Part shown: positions 19,868 to 28,528 of the stretch, piece by piece
Layout: every line of letters begins with the position of its first letter
Position numbering within the stretch: the stretch's first letter is position 1
NCBI GenBank assembly: GCA_021731365.1
Contig: JAKFXL010000053.1
Location: 1-37,699, forward strand
Reading direction: 5' to 3'
DNA length: 37,699 nt
Source of the DNA: Gammaproteobacteria bacterium
GTDB lineage: Bacteria > Pseudomonadota > Gammaproteobacteria > Tenderiales > Tenderiaceae
The notes under the pieces: model-generated
Seen by the model: the letters and a program-made list of their open reading frames with translations, nothing else
Told to the model about the DNA's origin: nothing
Databases searched by the model: none
Translations under genes and position numbers: made by a program

Positions 19868-22030
19868 CTATAGTTTATTGGCGTAGGCTTCAAGAAGTCC
19901 GGGCATATCAAGAATCAAAGCAATGCCACCATTACCAGTAATCGTTGCACCAGAAATTCCTTTAGTTCCCTGCAGCATTGCACCCAGAGGTTTAATCACC
20001 ACCTCCTCCTGGCCGACAAGATTATCAACAACACAACCGATATTTTTATTACCGATGGTCGTAACAACAACGTAGCCCTGCCCCGTATCAGCGGATTTGC
20101 AGTCTGGATAGTCTTTAGCCAACCAGCGACTGAGATTCACCAGTGGCACGGCCTTATCACGGATAATAACAACATCCTTACCATCCACCTTGCCACGTTT
20201 AGCGGAATCCATATCAAAAATCTCATTCACATTGGCCAACGGTAATGCAAAAATTTGTTTGCCCAACACCACCATCAAAGTAGGCATAATTGCCAGAGTC
20301 AATGGTAGTTTAATAACAATACGGCTGCCACGGCCAAGAACGGAGTCAATCTCAACAGAGCCGTTAAGTTGATTGATTCTGGTTTTGACCACATCCATGC
20401 CAACACCTCGGCCAGAGACATCTGATATCTCTGTTTTGGTAGAGAAGCCCGGCGCAAAAATCAGGTTATAACAGGCACGATCATCAAGACGTGCCGCGCC
20501 ATCCTCATCCATCATCCCTTTTTCAACGGCCTTCTGACGCAGAAAATTGGGATCCATCCCTTTACCATTATCCTCAATCACCAGAAGAATATGATCACCT
20601 TCCTGCTGTGCAGAAAGAACAATGGTGCCTGCACGCGGTTTCCCGCTCTGCTCACGTTCATGGGGCAACTCAATGCCATGGTCAACTGCATTACGAATCA
20701 GATGCACCAATGGATCCGCCAAGGCCTCAACCAGATTTTTATCAAGATCGGTCTCTTCACCAATCAGCTCCAGATTGACCTCTTTTTTCAAGCTGCGTGC
20801 CAAATCACGGACCACACGTGGAAACCGCCCAAATACTTTTTTGATCGGTTGCATGCGTGTTTTCATGACAGATGCCTGGAGATCAGAAGTGACAATATCC
20901 AGATTGGCTATTGCTTTGCTCACCTCGTCGTCAGCCGACATGGTGGTTTTCAGTGTTGACATCCGGTTGCGAACAAGAACCAGCTCACCCACAAGGTTCA
21001 TGATATCGTCAAGCCGTTTAGTATCAACACGAACCGTCGTCTCAACGACGGCCGGGGCATCCTTGGAAGGCTTTGTATCATGGTCATGGTCAGCAACCAC
21101 CTTAGCCACCACCTCTGTAACTTTTTTGGGTGGCGGTGGTACTACTGATTTTTCCGGAACAGATTTTTCAACACTCGCCGATTTTAGAGGCTCTTTTTTA
21201 ACAGCAGCGACTTCAGAAATATTTTTCTTTGCATTAAGATCATCCAGCAATGCCTCAAACTCATCATCACTGATCTCGTCCTTATTAGACACATGTTTAT
21301 CTGCAACAGGCTGAGGTTTTTGAATAACCTTTGCTGCTGGAGAGTCTGTTTTTTTATCACTATCAATCTGATCTAAAAGCGCTTCGAACTCTTCATCCGA
21401 AATATCATTGGAGGGTGCAGGTCCCTTACCGCTCTGCAAATTACCAGCAGACACGGGAGATGTTTCAATTTTACCCTGCAATTGATCCAGCAACGCCTCA
21501 AAGTCATCATCGTTAATCTCATCATTATTACTCGAGGTACTGGTATTCGATCCCGTGTTTTTAGCCGCGGCGACATCTTCAGCCTGAACAGTAGAAACCA
21601 TCTCAACCGCTGGAGATGAAACAGAGATCTCACCGATCTCATCACCACGAATAATGGCATCAAGCGCTTCAATCACAACAGGATCGGCGGGGTCAGGATC
21701 TTCACCAGAGCGAACACTGTCCATCATTTCATTAACAATGTCAGTCACTTTGAGAATAACATCCATCAACTGTGCGTTCACCTGCCGCTCACCCTGCCGC
21801 AACAGATTAAATACGTCTTCAGCACGGTGGCATACAGCAACCAGTGTTGTTAGATTAAGAAACCCACCCCCACCCTTTACAGTATGAAAACCACGAAATA
21901 CGGCGTTCAGAAGATTTTGATCATCAGGCCGCTGCTCAAGCTCAACAAGCTGCTCGCCCAGCGTCTCAAGGATTTCACCCGCTTCAACCAAGAAATCCTG
22001 GAGTATTTCGTCGCTCAGATCGATTGCCAT
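19868..22030 (-). CDS. cheA: Chemotaxis histidine kinase CheA with repeated acidic EALLD motifs
   Basis: This 720-residue protein has a P1 Hpt domain (1-105) with phospho-acceptor His49 (FHTVKGGGGF). It is followed by a long disordered linker (about 130-330) in place of a folded P2, holding three repeats of the type DEISDDEFEALLDDL (at 171-187, 209-227 and 251-269). Then come P3 dimerisation, P4 ATP-binding (N-box near NLVEALADPLVHLIRNAVDHG, DNGKGMD, GRGVGMDVVK) and a P5 CheW-like domain to the end. The kinase core is complete and should phosphorylate CheY and CheB. GAGG lies 10 bases before the start. The linker repeats resemble the CheY-docking ends of CheZ and FliM. Confidence 0.96.
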   Translation of the reverse strand: MAIDLSDEILQDFLVEAGEILETLGEQLVELEQRPDDQNLLNAVFRGFHTVKGGGGFLNLTTLVAVCHRAEDVFNLLRQGERQVNAQLMDVILKVTDIVNEMMDSVRSGEDPDPADPVVIEALDAIIRGDEIGEISVSSPAVEMVSTVQAEDVAAAKNTGSNTSTSSNNDEINDDDFEALLDQLQGKIETSPVSAGNLQSGKGPAPSNDISDEEFEALLDQIDSDKKTDSPAAKVIQKPQPVADKHVSNKDEISDDEFEALLDDLNAKKNISEVAAVKKEPLKSASVEKSVPEKSVVPPPPKKVTEVVAKVVADHDHDTKPSKDAPAVVETTVRVDTKRLDDIMNLVGELVLVRNRMSTLKTTMSADDEVSKAIANLDIVTSDLQASVMKTRMQPIKKVFGRFPRVVRDLARSLKKEVNLELIGEETDLDKNLVEALADPLVHLIRNAVDHGIELPHEREQSGKPRAGTIVLSAQQEGDHILLVIEDNGKGMDPNFLRQKAVEKGMMDEDGAARLDDRACYNLIFAPGFSTKTEISDVSGRGVGMDVVKTRINQLNGSVEIDSVLGRGSRIVIKLPLTLAIMPTLMVVLGKQIFALPLANVNEIFDMDSAKRGKVDGKDVVIIRDKAVPLVNLSRWLAKDYPDCKSADTGQGYVVVTTIGNKNIGCVVDNLVGQEEVVIKPLGAMLQGTKGISGATITGNGGIALILDMPGLLEAYANKL

Positions 22031-22041
22031 CTAAGTCAGCC

Positions 22042-22788
22042 TCAAAAACCCAAACTCGAAAGTAAGTCGTCAACATCATCCTGCCCACTTACCACATCAC
22101 CTTTATCTACACCAGGGACAACAGGTCCTGTAGGAGTGATATCCGGAGTTTTTCTCTCTTCTACCTGATGCACGGTATTCATCTTCTGTCCTGTTATTCG
22201 AATCAGTCCTACTAAGCTTTCTTCAACCTCTTGTACTAATGCAATAACACGACGGATTATTTGTCCGGTTAAATCCTGAAATCCCTGGGCCATCATAATG
22301 TCTGAGAGATTAGAGTGAAGACTTGGAACATTTTTTGTTAACCACTGAAAGAACTCATCTATTTCATGATTAAGTGATCTGAATTCATCCGCAGCCATAT
22401 CGCGCTGTCTAAAACGATCCCAGCTACTATAAAGTTTTTCAACGCGTGTCTGTAGTTCTTCGGAGATAGGCATCGATGTTTCAATAGCGCTCAATGTTGT
22501 ATTGGCCGCATTTTCTGTCATACTTATTACATAATTGAGACGTTCCTTGGCATCAGGTATATCATTTTCAGTCATTGATGATATTTTTGAATCGAGCTGA
22601 AAGCCATTAATTGTATTGTGTAAATCTCGTGTTAATTTACCAAGGTCCTGAAAGAGTGAACTCTCACGAACTGCCGAAAGCTCTTCCAACACATCAAATG
22701 CTGCACGCTCATCTCCGCACTCAATGAGTTCAACCAGCCTTTTAGCAGACTCAAGACTAGCCGCATCACAAATTGTCATATTAGTCAT
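22042..22788 (-). CDS. cheZ: CheY-P phosphatase CheZ
   Basis: This 248-residue, almost entirely helical protein has a long four-helix bundle core with the catalytic segment QGFQDLTGQ (active Gln171), then a Pro/Thr-rich linker and a C-terminal CheY-binding peptide DDVDDLLSSLGF (237-248), very close to the enterobacterial CheZ end. AAGGAATTAC precedes the ATG. It lies between cheY and cheA, 18 bases from cheY. It speeds loss of phosphate from CheY. Confidence 0.95.
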   Translation of the reverse strand: MTNMTICDAASLESAKRLVELIECGDERAAFDVLEELSAVRESSLFQDLGKLTRDLHNTINGFQLDSKISSMTENDIPDAKERLNYVISMTENAANTTLSAIETSMPISEELQTRVEKLYSSWDRFRQRDMAADEFRSLNHEIDEFFQWLTKNVPSLHSNLSDIMMAQGFQDLTGQIIRRVIALVQEVEESLVGLIRITGQKMNTVHQVEERKTPDITPTGPVVPGVDKGDVVSGQDDVDDLLSSLGF

Positions 22789-22806
22789 TGTAATTCCTTC
22801 TGCTCA

Positions 22807-23202
22807 TCAGCCTTTATTGGCTTCTATGCGTTCAAAAATCTTATCGATTTTCTCCTTCAATGTGGCGGCGGTAAATGGCTTAACGATATAACCATTAACA
22901 CCAGCCTGAGCAGCCTCAACAATTTGTTCTTTTTTAGCCTCAGCTGTCACCATCAACACAGGAAGTGTTGATAATTTTGCATCTGCTCGAACCGCCTTGA
23001 GCAGGTCAATTCCCTGCATCCCAGGCATATTCCAATCGGTTACCAAAAAATCAAAATCTCCGGCTTGCAGTTTTGGCAAAGCCGTCAGTCCATCATCGGC
23101 TTCCTGGGTATTGTTAAACCCAAGGTCCCTTAATAGATTTTTGATAATCCGGCGCATAGTAGAAAAGTCATCTACAACGAGGATTTTCATATTCTTATCC
23201 AA
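22807..23202 (-). CDS. cheY: Chemotaxis response regulator CheY
   Basis: This is a 131-residue single receiver domain. It has the acidic pair at 11-12, the phosphorylated Asp56 (LVTDWNMPG), Thr86 and the conserved Lys108 (VKPF). The start used is TTG at 23200-23202, because GGAGG lies 10 bases upstream and the extra residues MDKN resemble Vibrio CheY. An ATG at 23190 is the alternative. It is the first gene of the chemotaxis group, behind a sigma28-type promoter. It binds FliM when phosphorylated and changes rotation. Confidence 0.95.
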   Translation of the reverse strand: MDKNMKILVVDDFSTMRRIIKNLLRDLGFNNTQEADDGLTALPKLQAGDFDFLVTDWNMPGMQGIDLLKAVRADAKLSTLPVLMVTAEAKKEQIVEAAQAGVNGYIVKPFTAATLKEKIDKIFERIEANKG

Positions 23203-23287
23203 AACTAGAAACCTCCATTTAGCCTAGAAACCTTAATAAAAATAAAACCATATAACTTTGTCGCCATCAGAATCTCACCCACTACTC

Positions 23288-23314
23288 TTATCTGCACATA
23301 CAAGGAATAGTTTA
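23288..23314 (-). promoter_or_regulatory. Sigma28 (FliA) promoter upstream of cheY
   Basis: TAAACTAT (23307-23314), an 11-base spacer and GCAGATAA (23288-23295) match the enterobacterial sigma28 consensus TAAAGTTT-N11-GCCGATAA at 13 of 16 positions, with exact spacing. It lies in the 128-base gap between fliA and cheY, giving a leader of about 80 bases. FliA itself is the product of the gene just upstream. Confidence 0.7.
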
Positions 23315-23330
23315 GGTAAACTTGGACAAT

Positions 23331-24080
23331 TTAGTTTTTAATTTCATTTGTCCATTGTCCAAGGCGTGCTTGAAGTCGAATCAACGCCTGACTATGTATC
23401 TGGCTAACACGGGATTCACTCACACCTAAAACTGCCCCTATCTCCCGAAGGTTTAACTCTTCATCATAATAGAGTGTCATCACTAACCGTTCGCGTTCGG
23501 GAAGCCCGGCAATTGCTTCCGCCAACGAACGTTTGAAATCATCTTTCTGTAATCCATCAAAGGGGGTTGTCGCGGGTTCTGACAGATAAGTGGCAACGGC
23601 TTCATCATCTGCACCCAGATCGTCAAAACTCAACATCAGGTAACCACTGGCTGCCTGTAGTGTTGTGTGATACTCATCCAGCGACATTTCCAGCGCCTCG
23701 GCAACTTCGTTATCACGGGCATCACGTCCCTTCAAACTTTCGATCTGTCGTACTGCTTCGGCTACTTTTCTGGCCTTACGATGCACCGAGCGTGGTGCCC
23801 AGTCATTTTTACGTATCTCATCCAGCATTGATCCACGTATGCGAATGCCTGCATAGGTCTCAAAACTGGCCCCTTGGGTAGAGTCGTAGTTTCGCGCTGC
23901 CTCTAACAGGCCAATCATACCGGCCTGAATCAGGTCATCCGCCTGTACGCTAGGCGGTAGACGACACATAAGATGGTATGCGATACGTTTTACCAGTGGC
24001 GCATGTTGAACGACCACTTCATCTTTACTGTTTTTTTTCTTTGGCTGCATAATGTTGCTATACATCGCGAGTCCATTCAT
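23331..24080 (-). CDS. fliA: Flagellar sigma factor FliA (sigma28)
   Basis: This is a 249-residue sigma70-family protein. Region 2 begins with VVQHAPLVKRIAYHLMCRLPP (about 23-43) and includes DLIQAGMIGLLEAARNYD and FETYAGIRIRGSMLDEIRKNDWAPRSVHRKAR. Region 4 (LPERERLVMTLYYDEELNLREIGAVLGVSESRVSQIHSQAL) lies near the end. Region 1.1 is absent, as in all FliA proteins. It directs late flagellar and chemotaxis genes, including the promoter just downstream. It starts 18 bases after flhG. Confidence 0.96.
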   Translation of the reverse strand: MNGLAMYSNIMQPKKKNSKDEVVVQHAPLVKRIAYHLMCRLPPSVQADDLIQAGMIGLLEAARNYDSTQGASFETYAGIRIRGSMLDEIRKNDWAPRSVHRKARKVAEAVRQIESLKGRDARDNEVAEALEMSLDEYHTTLQAASGYLMLSFDDLGADDEAVATYLSEPATTPFDGLQKDDFKRSLAEAIAGLPERERLVMTLYYDEELNLREIGAVLGVSESRVSQIHSQALIRLQARLGQWTNEIKN

Positions 24081-24098
24081 GGCGGTTGCCTCTAGTCA

Positions 24099-24965
24099 TT
24101 ATTGTGTATTTTGAATAAGCCGCTCGACGAAAAACTCCAGATGCCCTCCCGCATTTTTTGGTATTGGCCAGTTATCGGCTCTTTTCGCCAAACTCTTGAA
24201 TGCCATGGCAGATTTACTTCTGGGGTATGCTTCTACCACTGCTTTCTGTTTTTGCAGAGCCTTTTTCAAGTATTCGTCGTATGGCACCGTTCCCATAAAA
24301 TCCAGGATCACATCCAGATATTTGTCTGTCACCCTGACCATCTTATTAAATAGTTCACGTCCTTCTTGCATACTCTGAGCCATGTTTGATACTACCCTAA
24401 ATCTTGGTATACCGTAATCACGGTTCAAAAGCTTGATCACCGCATAAGCATCAGTGATTGAGGCGGGCTCATCACAGACCACCACAATAACCTCTTGAGC
24501 AGCGCGGATAAAGCTCACGACCGAATCATTAATACCTGCGGCAGTATCAATAATCAGCACATCCAGATCCTGGCCAATCTCGCTGAATGCCTGAATTACA
24601 CCCGCATGTTGCATAGGTGTTAATTCAGCCATATTCTGTGTTCCAGACGAGGCTGGCACAATCTGTACACCCGCAGGGCCCGTGACAATAATCTCCTCAA
24701 GCGTGCGCTCGCCACTAATAACATGAGAAAGATTAAACTTGGGGTGTAATCCGAACATAATATCGACGTTTGCCAATCCGAGATCGGCATCCATCACCAT
24801 TACCTTCTTCCCATCTCCCGCCATGGCCACAGCCATGTTCACCGCCACATTGGTCTTACCTGCTCCACCCTTACCGCTGGTGACTGCAATAACCTGTACT
24901 GGGCGACGACTATTTATACGCCGTAATCCCGCCGCTTGATCTGTCAATGAGCCAGGCATTTGCAT
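24099..24965 (-). CDS. flhG: MinD-like flagellar number regulator FlhG (FleN)
   Basis: This 288-residue ParA/MinD-type ATPase starts at ATG 24963-24965, chosen for the GGAG site 4 bases upstream and the TGATG coupling with flhF. An upstream in-frame ATG at 24989 lies inside flhF. Walker A GKGGAGKTN is at 31-39, followed by DADLGLANVD and the IDTAAGI switch. A short N-terminal Gln/Arg stretch resembles the FlhF-activating segment of FlhG. It limits the number of polar flagella and restrains the RpoN-dependent regulator. The C-terminal amphipathic end (GGHLEFFVERLIQ) may bind membrane. Confidence 0.95.
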   Translation of the reverse strand: MQMPGSLTDQAAGLRRINSRRPVQVIAVTSGKGGAGKTNVAVNMAVAMAGDGKKVMVMDADLGLANVDIMFGLHPKFNLSHVISGERTLEEIIVTGPAGVQIVPASSGTQNMAELTPMQHAGVIQAFSEIGQDLDVLIIDTAAGINDSVVSFIRAAQEVIVVVCDEPASITDAYAVIKLLNRDYGIPRFRVVSNMAQSMQEGRELFNKMVRVTDKYLDVILDFMGTVPYDEYLKKALQKQKAVVEAYPRSKSAMAFKSLAKRADNWPIPKNAGGHLEFFVERLIQNTQ

Positions 24966-26179
24966 CAAACTCCAACCTCCCCAAGCCATACTCCAGGCAG
25001 CTCTTCATCCAGCAGCTCTGTATTTTCCTGCATCAACGCTACACTTCGACTGACGAGTGTATGTGCCCGTGCCGGTTGCAGATCTTCTGGCACACGCTGC
25101 CCATCACTCACATAAGAGACCGGCAACTTATGCTGTATCACCATATTAAGAACATGGCCAAGACTCACGCTCTCGTCCATTTTTGTGATGATGCAACCGT
25201 GTGGTTTGATGTCAGAAAATCCTCTCACCACCTCCTCCAGACCGGATAGACGCGATGTAGCAGAGACCACCAGATAGGGCTTAACCCGCTCACGCTCACC
25301 TTTAAGCACCGCAAACTGCTTACTTAAACGTAAGTCTCGCTGGCTCATACCCGCTGTATCAATCAACACTAAGCGCTTGTCACAGAAACAGTCGAGTGCC
25401 GCTTGCAGGGACTCCGCTGAATCGGCAAAACGTATCGGCACATCCAATATTCTTGAGTAGGCTTTAAGTTGTTCATGGGCACCAATACGAAAGTTATCTG
25501 TTGAGATCAGCGCCACACTACGGCTGCCATGACGCATGGAGTAACGCGCCGCCAGTTTGGCAACAGTTGTGGTCTTACCAACACCTGTCGCCCCCACCAG
25601 GGCCACAATGCCACCTTGAGTCAAAATGTCATCATCAGTCACAGGAATATTGACAGCCACTTTGCCCAACAAACGACGCCATGACTCCTCCACATGTCCA
25701 TCGTTAGGGAGCTCTTTCAACAACCTTGCCACCAACGTGGTGCCCAACCCAAGGCGCACCAGCCGGCGCTGCAACTCGTAATGATAAGGGTGGTCACTTT
25801 GCCGCTCTTTATGAGCCAGGCTTGCCAACTGGCTCTCCAATAAACCACGCATGTTTTGAAGCTCACTGCGCATCTCAACCAGCGCCGGCTCCTGGCTCCA
25901 GACAACCTGGGGTCTGTTCTGCTGATGATTATCCTGCAATGTCGTGGGCTCTTTATGGTTGCTCTGTTGGCCTTTGACAGAAGCCACGCCAGAAGCCACA
26001 TTGGATGAGACTGTTTCTGACTCAGCCAGCATACTCTCGTCATAATCGATTGCTGAGACAATCTCAACACCACCGTTCACACGTCGGTTAGATAAAATAA
26101 CAGCGTCTTCACCAAGCTCATCCTTGACCATACGCATGGCCTGACGTACATCCGAAGCAAAAAAACGCTTTATTTTCAT
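24965..26179 (-). CDS. flhF: SRP-type GTPase FlhF, flagellar pole selector
   Basis: This 404-residue protein starts at ATG 26177-26179, with GAGG 9 bases upstream; the in-frame TTG at 26188 is rejected. The N-terminal B domain (MKIKRFFASDVRQAMRMVKDELGEDAVILSNR) leads into a disordered linker, an N domain and the NG GTPase with G1 GATGVGKTTT (near 210), LISTDNFRIGAHEQL, DTAGMSQRD and the late TKMDE. It directs where the flagellum is built. It overlaps flhG by one base (TGATG). Confidence 0.96.
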   Translation of the reverse strand: MKIKRFFASDVRQAMRMVKDELGEDAVILSNRRVNGGVEIVSAIDYDESMLAESETVSSNVASGVASVKGQQSNHKEPTTLQDNHQQNRPQVVWSQEPALVEMRSELQNMRGLLESQLASLAHKERQSDHPYHYELQRRLVRLGLGTTLVARLLKELPNDGHVEESWRRLLGKVAVNIPVTDDDILTQGGIVALVGATGVGKTTTVAKLAARYSMRHGSRSVALISTDNFRIGAHEQLKAYSRILDVPIRFADSAESLQAALDCFCDKRLVLIDTAGMSQRDLRLSKQFAVLKGERERVKPYLVVSATSRLSGLEEVVRGFSDIKPHGCIITKMDESVSLGHVLNMVIQHKLPVSYVSDGQRVPEDLQPARAHTLVSRSVALMQENTELLDEELPGVWLGEVGV

Positions 26180-26221
26180 TATTTCCAACCTCTTTTTTCA
26201 AACAGGTTTTAGGCCTTGATA

Positions 26222-28327
26222 TTAGCGCCCCCCAAGAGAGGCCTGCCCACCCACTGTTGCAACAATCTTGATCTGCTTGTCATCAGGGATCTCGTTATAC
26301 GAGAGCACTTTTAATGACGCTATTGACCCTCGTATCAACCGTGCCAGAATGGGTCTGATAATCGCTGACACTAATAACACTGCTGGCTGACCTTTCATCT
26401 CTTGACGCTGAGCGGCTTCGCCCAAGGCTGTAAACATCTTTTCCGCCAGCCCCGGCTCCAATCCCAACGCACCACTACTTGCGTTACGTACAGAGTCTTG
26501 CAACATCTGTTCCAATGATGGATCCAGGGTGATAACAGGTAATTCAGTTACCATCCCATTGATTTTCTGGACAATAGACCGTCCCAAGGAGACACGTACC
26601 AAGGCAGTTAAAGCAGCGGGGTCTTGACTCCTGCTCCCTTCGTCCGCCAACGTTTCGACGATACGGCGCATATCACGGATCGGAATATGATCTTCCAGCA
26701 GATTTTGCAGTACTTTCACCACAACACCCAGAGAGAGCAGCTCCGGCACAAACCCTTCGATCAGTTTTGGTGCTGCTTTGCGCAAACCATCCAATAGTTG
26801 TTGCACCTCTTCACGCCCCAGCAGCTCTGAAGAGTGGCCGGTGATGATATGGCTAAGATGGGTCGCCACAACCGTGCTAGGATCAACCACCGTATACCCG
26901 AGGGTCTGCGCCTGATCACGCTGACTCGCATCGATCCAGACCGCCTCCAGGCCAAATGCCGGATCTTTTCCGGCAATCCCCGGCAACTCGCCATAAACCT
27001 GACCAGGATTAATGGCCAGTTCACGATCAGGGTATATCTCCGCCTCACCAATCACAGTGCCCAGCAGAGAGATGCGGTAAGCATTGGGTGTCAGCTCCAG
27101 ATTGTCACGAATGTGTACCGATGGAATCAAAAAGCCAAGTTCATGGGTAAGCTTTTTACGTACCCCTTTAATTCGGGCCATCAACTGCCCACCTTGGCTC
27201 TTATCCACCATCGGGATTAATCGATAACCCACCTCCAGTCCCAAGATATCAACCGGCAGCACATCGTCCCAACTCAGATCACGACTCTCTGCAGCAGGCT
27301 CCATTTTGGTCTGCGGCAGCACCTCTCTCTCTTTTACCTCTTGGGCTTTCTTTTTAGAAAGCAGCCAGGCGGCGCCACCAATCAACGCCGCCAATGAGAG
27401 AAACGCCACATTAGGCATACCCGGAATAATCCCCATCAACCCAAGAATAGCCGCCGTGACTGTTAAAACACGAGGATCACTAAAAAGCTGGCTCATAATC
27501 TGGCCACCCATATCCTGCTCACTGGAGGCACGTGTCACAATAATGGCTGTTGCGGTAGAGAGTAACAGTGCGGGAATCTGCGCCACCAAACCATCACCAA
27601 TGGTCAGCATCGTGTAGTTTCTGACCGCCTCAGCAAACGGCATATCGTGCTGCACCAAACCAATAACCAAACCACCGATCAAATTGATAAACAGGATTAA
27701 AATCCCCGCTACCGCATCACCACGTACAAATTTACTGGCACCATCCATGGAACCGTAAAAGTCAGCCTCCTGAATAACCTCCATACGACGTACCTGGGCC
27801 TGCTCCTGATTAATCAGACCTGCATTCAAATCAGCATCAATCGCCATCTGCTTGCCCGGCATTGCATCCAGGGTAAAGCGGGCGGCAACCTCAGATACTC
27901 GCCCCGCTCCTTTTGTCACCACCACAAAATTGATAATCACAAGAATAGAAAAGACCACCAAACCAACTGCGTAGTTACCTCCAATAACAAACTCACCAAA
28001 CGCCTCAATCACATGGCCAGCAGCATCCGTACCGTTGTGTCCCTCCAGCAAAATCACACGGGTGGAGGCAATATTCAATCCCAGCCGCAACAACGTCGCC
28101 AACAGTATCAATGTTGGAAAAACACCAAACTGCAATGGCCGCTGGGTATACACCACCGCCAATAAAATAATCATGGAGAGCGCAATACTAAAGGAGAAAA
28201 AAGCATCAAGGACCAAGGGCGGCAACGGCAAAATCAACATGGCCAACAACATTAATACAACGGTAGGGATGCCTAAACCAGACATCATCACCTTTGATAG
28301 AGACGGCAATATTTTGACACCTTCCAT
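26222..28327 (-). CDS. flhA: Flagellar export gate protein FlhA
   Basis: This 701-residue protein has about eight membrane helices in the first 330 residues, with the FHIPEP family segment RVSEVAARFTLDAMPGKQMAIDADLNAG near 145-172, then a linker and a large cytoplasmic domain that forms the nonameric ring (begins near 350 with WDDVLPVDILGLEVGYRL). Length is normal for the family. It uses the proton-motive force to drive flagellar protein export with FlhB and FliPQR. It lies 145 bases downstream of flhB and 42 bases upstream of flhF. Confidence 0.97.
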   Translation of the reverse strand: MEGVKILPSLSKVMMSGLGIPTVVLMLLAMLILPLPPLVLDAFFSFSIALSMIILLAVVYTQRPLQFGVFPTLILLATLLRLGLNIASTRVILLEGHNGTDAAGHVIEAFGEFVIGGNYAVGLVVFSILVIINFVVVTKGAGRVSEVAARFTLDAMPGKQMAIDADLNAGLINQEQAQVRRMEVIQEADFYGSMDGASKFVRGDAVAGILILFINLIGGLVIGLVQHDMPFAEAVRNYTMLTIGDGLVAQIPALLLSTATAIIVTRASSEQDMGGQIMSQLFSDPRVLTVTAAILGLMGIIPGMPNVAFLSLAALIGGAAWLLSKKKAQEVKEREVLPQTKMEPAAESRDLSWDDVLPVDILGLEVGYRLIPMVDKSQGGQLMARIKGVRKKLTHELGFLIPSVHIRDNLELTPNAYRISLLGTVIGEAEIYPDRELAINPGQVYGELPGIAGKDPAFGLEAVWIDASQRDQAQTLGYTVVDPSTVVATHLSHIITGHSSELLGREEVQQLLDGLRKAAPKLIEGFVPELLSLGVVVKVLQNLLEDHIPIRDMRRIVETLADEGSRSQDPAALTALVRVSLGRSIVQKINGMVTELPVITLDPSLEQMLQDSVRNASSGALGLEPGLAEKMFTALGEAAQRQEMKGQPAVLLVSAIIRPILARLIRGSIASLKVLSYNEIPDDKQIKIVATVGGQASLGGR

Positions 28328-28330
28328 AAC

Positions 28331-28528
28331 CTAAGCCCTTTTAAAACCGGTTAAGCCCGCGCCACTACACAGACGCACACACCAGGCAGCAGAGAGTGCA
28401 ATCAACGTCTCAAACAATGGCCATGCAAACAGCAGAAAAAAAACAGGGACGTGGATATACCGCACAAAATCGCTAATTATCCCCAGAATCGGCCTGCTGA
28501 CTCTTATTTGATTTACCATCAACGTCAT
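28331..28528 (-). CDS. Possible small membrane protein between flhB and flhA
   Basis: A 65-codon frame overlaps the end of flhB by 56 bases and stops 3 bases before flhA. It encodes a hydrophobic middle (about residues 28-52, with HVPVFFLLFAWPLFETLIALSAAW) flanked by basic residues, so a single membrane helix is plausible. No good ribosome site precedes the ATG, and no family is recognised. Translational coupling to flhB could replace the ribosome site. It may equally be a chance frame. Confidence 0.3.
   Translation of the reverse strand: MTLMVNQIRVSRPILGIISDFVRYIHVPVFFLLFAWPLFETLIALSAAWCVRLCSGAGLTGFKRA

Noticed and set aside
23315-23350. GGACAA / TTGTCC inverted repeat after fliA
   Set aside because: Six pairs with a long A/T loop and no T run; too weak to call a terminator.
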